From the NCBI GenBank assembly GCA_900319835.1, contig ONPY01000003.1:1-64000 (forward strand): a stretch of 64,000 bases of DNA, given 5' to 3'. How positions within the stretch are numbered: position 1 is the stretch's first letter; every line of letters starts with the position of its first letter. The notes under the pieces were generated by a model that saw only the letters and a program-made list of their open reading frames with translations, was not told the DNA's origin and did no database searches. This stretch comes from an uncultured Eubacteriales bacterium (GTDB lineage Bacteria > Bacillota_A > Clostridia > Oscillospirales > Oscillospiraceae). The translations under genes and the position numbers were made by a program. Positions 59,187-64,000 of the stretch are shown in pieces.

Positions 59187-61484
59187 ATGAATCAGAAGGA
59201 AGCGATCAAACGGGATCCGATGCACGCGCTGGCGGCGGGCATCGTGCGCTTCCGCTTTGTCATCATCCTGCTGTTTCTGCTTGCGGCGGTGTACTGCGCG
59301 CTGTCGCTGAGCCGGGTGAAGATCAACTCCGACCTGACGGCCTTCCTCTCCCCGGCGACAGAGACCCGACAGGGCCTGACCGTGATGGAGGAGGAGTTTC
59401 TCACCTACGCCTCCGAGAACATCATGATCTCCAACGTCACCTATCAGCGGGCCGGGGAGCTGAAGGCGCAGATCGAGGCACTGAAGGGCGTGGCCTCGGT
59501 CGCCTTTGACGACAGTGCCGCCCACTACACCAGCGCCGCGGCCCTGTTCGGCATCTCCTATGCCGGCGTAGACAGCGACCCCGACGTGACAGCCGCGCGC
59601 GAGCAGGTGCATGCCCTGCTCGCCCCTTACGACACCTATTTCTACTCCATGAATCTCGCCAGCTATTCCGACCAGCTGGCCCAGGAGATGGTGGGCGTGG
59701 TGCTGATTGCGGTGGCGGTGATTGTGGCGATCCTGCTCTTCACCTCGCGGAGTTACTTTGAGGTGGTCATTTTCTTCATCGTCTTCGTCTTCGCGGCGCT
59801 CTTAAACATGGGCACCAACTTCTGGCTGGGGGTTATCTCCACCATCACCCACTCCATCGCCATCATCCTGCAGCTGGCCCTGGCCATCGACTACGCCATC
59901 ATTTTCTCCCACCGCTATCAGGACGAGGTGCTGACCCACGACTCCTTCAAGGTGGCGCTGATCGATGCGCTGGCCAAGTCCATCATTGAGATATCCTCCT
60001 CCAGCCTTACCACCATCTCGGGGCTGGTGGCGCTGATGCTGATGCAGTTTCGCTTGGGCTACGACCTGGGCATGGTGCTGGCGAAGGGCATCGTCTGCTC
60101 GCTTCTGACGGTGTTTCTGCTGATGCCGGGGCTCATCATGCTCTTCCCAAAGGCCATCCAGCGCACCGCCCACAAGAGCCTGATCCCGAACATCCGCCCC
60201 TGGGGCCGCTTTTTGATGCACAGCGGCTACGGCTTCGTGTGGGTATTCCTGCTCCTGCTGCCGGCGGCCATCTGGTGCTCCGGCCATACCACCTACGCCT
60301 TCAACGACAGCTCGGTGACGGAGCTGGTGTACAACGAAAACCGCGCCGCCATGCACAAGATCACCGACACCTTTGCCCACTCCACCTCCATCGCCCTGCT
60401 GGTGCCGGCGGAGGACTTTGAAAAGGAAAAGCGCATCCTCACCGAGGTGGAGGACCTGCCGGAAATCCGCACCGCCACGGGCCTTGCCAATATCGAGGTC
60501 GAGGACGGGCGCGTGCTCACCGACCGCTTCACCCCCCGGGAGTTTGCCGAGCTGATGGACGTTTCGGCGGAGGAGGCGCGGCTGCTGTTTCAGGCCTACG
60601 GTGTGCGGCATGAGGAATACCAGGCCATTTTCGGCGGCGCGGAGAACTACCAGGTGCCGCTGGTGGACGTGTTTTTGTTCCTGTTTGACCTGATGGACCG
60701 GGGCGTTGTGACCCTGGAGGATGAGCGGCAGCAGGAGGTGGACGAGCTCAGGTCCACCCTGGAGATGGGCCTGGACCAGCTCAGGGGCGAACACTATAAC
60801 CGCATGGTCTTCACCGCCGATGTGCCCGTGGAGGGCGAGGAGAGCACCGCCCTTGTGGAGACCATCCGCTCGATCGCGGAGCGGGAGTACGGACGCGGCA
60901 CGGTGCTCGTGATCGGGGACGTGACCTCCGCCCGCGACCTGCACGATGCGTATACAGGGGACTCGCGGCTGATCAGCCGGTTGACCATCACCTTCGTGTT
61001 CGTGATCCTGCTCGGCACCTTCCGGACCCTGGTGGGCTCTGCCATATTGGTGTTTGTGATCCAGGGCAGCATCTGGATCAATTTCTCCTTCCCGTATCTG
61101 GAGGGCTCGGTGCCCTCGTTTGTGACCAATATGATTGTCTCCGCCATCCAGATGGGCGCTACCATCGACTACGCCATCGTGCTGATGAACCGCTTCCAGG
61201 TGCTCAAGGCCACCATGCCGAAAAAGCGCGCCATGGCGCTGGCTGTCAACCAGAGCTTCCCGACGGTGCTGACCTCCGGGGCCATCATGACCATCGCGGG
61301 ACTGCTGATCGCCTACCGCGTCAGCGACGTGTACGTCAACCACATCGGTCTTGCCGTGGGCCGGGGCGCCTTCATCTCCGTGGTGCTGGTGCTGACAGTG
61401 CTGCCCCAGCTGCTGGTGCTGCTGGACAAGGCGGTGGACAGGACAAGATTTCACATCGACTTTCTGGGAGGTGACGAGGAATGA
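59187..61484 (+). CDS. MMPL/RND-superfamily transporter
   Basis: This 765-aa protein has twelve predicted membrane segments in two repeats separated by extracytoplasmic loops. It has an N-terminal helix, VKINSDLTAFLSP, the first sterol-sensing-like bundle (LALAIDYAIIFSHRYQDE, SSSLTTISGLVALMLMQF) and the second (QMGATIDYAIVLMNRFQVLK, MTIAGLLIAYRV). The DYA motifs probably carry the proton-relay aspartates. It may export lipids or hydrophobic compounds. Its last codon overlaps the next gene (ATGA), linking it to a secreted GLUG protein, and a TetR regulator is divergent. Confidence 0.9.
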   Translation: MNQKEAIKRDPMHALAAGIVRFRFVIILLFLLAAVYCALSLSRVKINSDLTAFLSPATETRQGLTVMEEEFLTYASENIMISNVTYQRAGELKAQIEALKGVASVAFDDSAAHYTSAAALFGISYAGVDSDPDVTAAREQVHALLAPYDTYFYSMNLASYSDQLAQEMVGVVLIAVAVIVAILLFTSRSYFEVVIFFIVFVFAALLNMGTNFWLGVISTITHSIAIILQLALAIDYAIIFSHRYQDEVLTHDSFKVALIDALAKSIIEISSSSLTTISGLVALMLMQFRLGYDLGMVLAKGIVCSLLTVFLLMPGLIMLFPKAIQRTAHKSLIPNIRPWGRFLMHSGYGFVWVFLLLLPAAIWCSGHTTYAFNDSSVTELVYNENRAAMHKITDTFAHSTSIALLVPAEDFEKEKRILTEVEDLPEIRTATGLANIEVEDGRVLTDRFTPREFAELMDVSAEEARLLFQAYGVRHEEYQAIFGGAENYQVPLVDVFLFLFDLMDRGVVTLEDERQQEVDELRSTLEMGLDQLRGEHYNRMVFTADVPVEGEESTALVETIRSIAEREYGRGTVLVIGDVTSARDLHDAYTGDSRLISRLTITFVFVILLGTFRTLVGSAILVFVIQGSIWINFSFPYLEGSVPSFVTNMIVSAIQMGATIDYAIVLMNRFQVLKATMPKKRAMALAVNQSFPTVLTSGAIMTIAGLLIAYRVSDVYVNHIGLAVGRGAFISVVLVLTVLPQLLVLLDKAVDRTRFHIDFLGGDEE

Positions 61485-64000
61485 AACGCTTTGCGGCTCT
61501 TCTGCTGGCGCTGCTGGTGCTGTTTGCGGCGGCGCCCGCTGGCGCATTTGCCGAGGGAGAGGAAACGCAGACCATCGCCTCCGTGACGGATTTTCTTGCT
61601 TTTGCCAGGGGCTGTGCCGAAGAACGCTACTCCCTCGGCCGGGTGTTTGAGCTGACACAGGATCTGGACCTCAGCGGCTCCGGCTTTGAACCGATCCCAT
61701 ATTTCGCGGGCACCTTCCGCGGCAACGGCCACAGCATCCGCGGCCTGGAGGTGACGGCGGCGGGCTCCCGCATGGGCCTCTTTCGCCGCACCGGTCCCCA
61801 GGCGGAGATCGACTCCCTCTGGGTGCTGGGTGCTGTCCGGCCCTCCGGCACCGGCATGCAGATCGGCGGCATCGTGGGCGAAAACGCGGGCAGCCTTGTC
61901 TCCTGCGGCTTTGAGGGCAGCGTGGAGGGCATCGAGGACGTGGGCGGCATCGTGGGCCGCAACCTGGCCGGGGGCCGCGTCACAAGCTGCATCTTCCTCG
62001 GCACGGTTAAGGGCGAGCACCAGGCGGGCGGCGTGGCCGGCCTGAACGAAGGCGTCCTCGCCGGCTGCGAAAACCGGGGCGAGATCAACACCGTGGCCAT
62101 CACGCCCAAGGGTGAGATGCGCTTTGATCTCTCGGCCATCCAACAGGACGACTTTGTCAACCTCGCCAACATCGGCGGCATTGCCGGGGAGAACACCGGC
62201 CTGCTGCTCAACTGCAAAAACACGGGCTCTGTCGGCTACAAGTACAACGCCTACAACGTGGGCGGCGTGGCGGGGAAGAGCTCCGGCTGCGTGCAGAGCT
62301 GTGAAAACAGCGGCCCCGTCACCGGCCGCCGGGACGTGGGCGGCGTTGTCGGCCAGCTGATCCCCTATGCCGTCTGGGATTTCTCCGAGGGCAAACTCGA
62401 CGGGCTCAGCAGCGCCATCGGCGGCATGCAGAGCCTGCTCTGGCAGATGACCCGGGACGCGGAGGATCTCTCCGGCAGCATCCGCGGCGAGCTTGCCAAC
62501 ATGAACGCCTTCACGGCTGACGCACTCTACGCCCTGCAGGGCATCCTGGGGGAGTACTCCCTCAACGATCTGAAGATTCTGGAGAACATCACCATCAACC
62601 CCGAAACCGGCGAGCTGGATTTCTCCGGCGTGGATCTGAGCTTTCCCGACACCGGTGCGCTGGCCGCGGCCCTCGGCAACATGCAGGCGGAGACGGTCTA
62701 CCTGACCGAGCTGGCGGGTTCTGCGACCGCCGCGGTGGCGGGGGATCTGTCGCGGGTGGCCAACCAGATGTCCGTCATTTTCTCGGCGCTCAACGCCGCT
62801 GTCGGCAGCATAGGCGGCGGCCTGGGGGAGACCTACGATCTCTCCGACAGCGAGGCTTACGACCACGACACCGGCGCCGTCGGCCAGTGCGTCAACACCG
62901 GCTCCGTGGACGCGGAAAATCACGCCGGCGGCGTGGTCGGCACGGTGGGCTTTGAGGTGGCCTTCGACATGGAGGACCGGCTCGACGCCTCGCAGTTTCT
63001 CCTTTCCAACGCCCGGCAGTATCTCTTCGCCTGCGTGCGTGCCTGCGCCAGCTCCGGCGCGGTCTGCGTCAAGGAGGAGGGGGCCGGCGGCGTGGTCGGC
63101 ACCGCAGATCTGGGCGCGGTGGTGGACTGCGTGGGCCTGGGTGAGGCGCGCAGCCTGGGCGGCGACTGCGTCGGCGGCATTGCCGGGCGCAGCGGCGGCA
63201 TGGTGCGCGCCTGCTGGGCCAGAAGTGTGCTCAGCGGGAAAAAGTATGTGGGCGGTGTGGCAGGCCTTGGCACGGATCTCACGGCAAACCGCAGCTGGGC
63301 CCACATTGAGAGCGGGGAGGAATACCGCGGCGCCGTTGCCGGCTGGTGCGACGGCGCGGTCACGGAGAACCTCTATGTGCCCGCCGGCCCCGCGGGAGTG
63401 GACGGCGTCAGCCTTGTCGGCCAGACGCAGGCGGTCTCCGCCCCGGAGCTGATGGCGATGGAGGGCGCGCCAAAAGAGTTCGACCGCATCACCCTGCGCT
63501 TTCAGGCGGGCGATCGGACTGTCAAGACCCTGGAACTGCCCTTTGGCGGCGCGGTGGGTCAACTGCCCCAGGTGCCGAATAAAGACGGCTGGTACTGGAA
63601 ATGGGACGATTTTGACCAGGAGCACGTCTACTACAGCCGTACCATCGAGGGCAAGTACTATTCACCCAACATGACGCTCTCCTCCGGGGAGGAGATCCCG
63701 CTGTTTTTGGCGGAGGGCGTGTTCTATGAGGGGCAGCACCTGACGGTGGAGGAAAAGACGGCGCCGGAGGGACTGCGCGGCGCCTGGACCCTGCGCGTCA
63801 ATGACGATACGGGCGAGCTTGCCGTGCGCCTCTATTGCCCGGATGAGGGCAGCGTTTTCCGGATGGAGGCGGACGGATCCCTCGTCCCGCTGGAGAGCCG
63901 CCGGGACGGCAGCTATCTGATCTTTGACCTGCCGAACGGCGGCACTGTGGCGCTGAAGGAGAGCGAGTCCCTGCTTACACGGAGACTGCCTCTCACGGTG
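61481..64000 (+). CDS. Secreted GLUG-repeat protein, continues beyond window
   Basis: At least 840 codons remain open at the window edge. A signal peptide (MKRFAALLLALLVLFAAAPA, cleavage near AFA-EG) is followed by GLUG-type beta-solenoid repeats such as GGIVGENAGSLVSCGF, GGIVGRNLAGGRVTSCI, GGVAGLNEGVLAGCEN and GGVVGTADLGAVVDCV. A helical insertion (about residues 300-440) interrupts the repeats. Translational coupling to the MMPL transporter suggests that the protein works with it at the cell surface, perhaps as an adhesin or binding component. No anchor is visible because the C-terminus is outside the window. Confidence 0.87.
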   Translation, partial: MKRFAALLLALLVLFAAAPAGAFAEGEETQTIASVTDFLAFARGCAEERYSLGRVFELTQDLDLSGSGFEPIPYFAGTFRGNGHSIRGLEVTAAGSRMGLFRRTGPQAEIDSLWVLGAVRPSGTGMQIGGIVGENAGSLVSCGFEGSVEGIEDVGGIVGRNLAGGRVTSCIFLGTVKGEHQAGGVAGLNEGVLAGCENRGEINTVAITPKGEMRFDLSAIQQDDFVNLANIGGIAGENTGLLLNCKNTGSVGYKYNAYNVGGVAGKSSGCVQSCENSGPVTGRRDVGGVVGQLIPYAVWDFSEGKLDGLSSAIGGMQSLLWQMTRDAEDLSGSIRGELANMNAFTADALYALQGILGEYSLNDLKILENITINPETGELDFSGVDLSFPDTGALAAALGNMQAETVYLTELAGSATAAVAGDLSRVANQMSVIFSALNAAVGSIGGGLGETYDLSDSEAYDHDTGAVGQCVNTGSVDAENHAGGVVGTVGFEVAFDMEDRLDASQFLLSNARQYLFACVRACASSGAVCVKEEGAGGVVGTADLGAVVDCVGLGEARSLGGDCVGGIAGRSGGMVRACWARSVLSGKKYVGGVAGLGTDLTANRSWAHIESGEEYRGAVAGWCDGAVTENLYVPAGPAGVDGVSLVGQTQAVSAPELMAMEGAPKEFDRITLRFQAGDRTVKTLELPFGGAVGQLPQVPNKDGWYWKWDDFDQEHVYYSRTIEGKYYSPNMTLSSGEEIPLFLAEGVFYEGQHLTVEEKTAPEGLRGAWTLRVNDDTGELAVRLYCPDEGSVFRMEADGSLVPLESRRDGSYLIFDLPNGGTVALKESESLLTRRLPLTV

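Noticed and set aside
59802..61658. 618-codon minus-strand frame rich in His/Gln/Gly
   Set aside because: Composition is typical of an antisense read of a GC-rich membrane protein gene (the MMPL transporter).
61451..63625. 724-codon minus-strand frame across the GLUG protein gene
   Set aside because: High-GC antisense shadow. The plus-strand frame has a signal peptide and regular GLUG repeats.

Overview
The window looks like DNA from an anaerobic Firmicute of the class Clostridia, most likely a gut Oscillospiraceae- or Lachnospiraceae-type organism. Evidence: strong GGAGG-type ribosome binding sites, a TnpX/TnpV/TnpW-type mobile module, a radical-SAM/2-hydroxyacyl-CoA-dehydratase-like gene set, an AGCS symporter and GLUG-repeat surface proteins. 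No rRNA or CRISPR array was seen. One tRNA, tRNA-Gln(CTG), is present.

Region 1 (1-11,189) is a tightly packed, moderate-GC plus-strand cluster. Its genes are: a small conserved protein, a two-CxxC mini redox protein, a SAM methyltransferase, dihydrolipoyl dehydrogenase, a DUF5714-like protein, a free-standing lipoyl-carrier protein, a 2-hydroxyacyl-CoA dehydratase (HgdB)-like protein, two paralogous Tes/TrsS-like radical SAM enzymes, an AMP-forming CoA ligase, a second DUF5714-like protein and the 5' half of an HgdC/BadF-type ATPase activator. Several genes overlap by ATGA. Together they look like an uncharacterised reductive radical pathway acting on CoA- or lipoyl-bound substrates; this is the best candidate for an undescribed system. 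The cluster stops inside the activator gene at 11,174-11,189, where it meets the tail of an oppositely oriented, higher-GC parB/noc gene. That junction may be an assembly chimera or a real recombination breakpoint.

Region 2 (11,174-19,514) is high-GC chromosome: ParB/Noc, EamA exporter, AGCS amino-acid symporter, B3/B4 protein, nitrilase-family amidohydrolase, XdhC, MOSC protein, Rrf2 regulator and DUF3810 protein.

Region 3 (19,515-56,002) is a 36.5-kb mosaic integrated element. A 23-bp direct repeat made from the 3' end of tRNA-Gln marks both ends. The tyrosine integrase gene lies next to the intact tRNA, and GGTAAGGGTA arm-type repeats lie inside both ends. The element carries a TnpV-excisionase fusion, a ribbon-helix-helix regulator with operators, a HipA-like kinase plus PPP-type phosphatase, a BcgI-like restriction-modification system with a frameshifted hsdS, an AAA/DUF4143 ATPase, a LexA-like repressor, TnpV/TnpW/TnpX recombination genes, ParM/ParR, a MobA/MobL relaxase, and a MobC/Xis/replication ATPase/integrase block. 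A 12-kb cargo block (about 39.4-51.5 kb) encodes a GntR-controlled oligopeptide ABC transporter with three peptidase or amidohydrolase genes. Imperfect direct repeats flank this block.

Region 4 (55,980-64,000) returns to high-GC chromosome: tRNA-Gln, glycosyltransferase, DUF937 and DUF3783 proteins, TetR regulator, MMPL/RND transporter and a large secreted GLUG-repeat protein that runs off the window.
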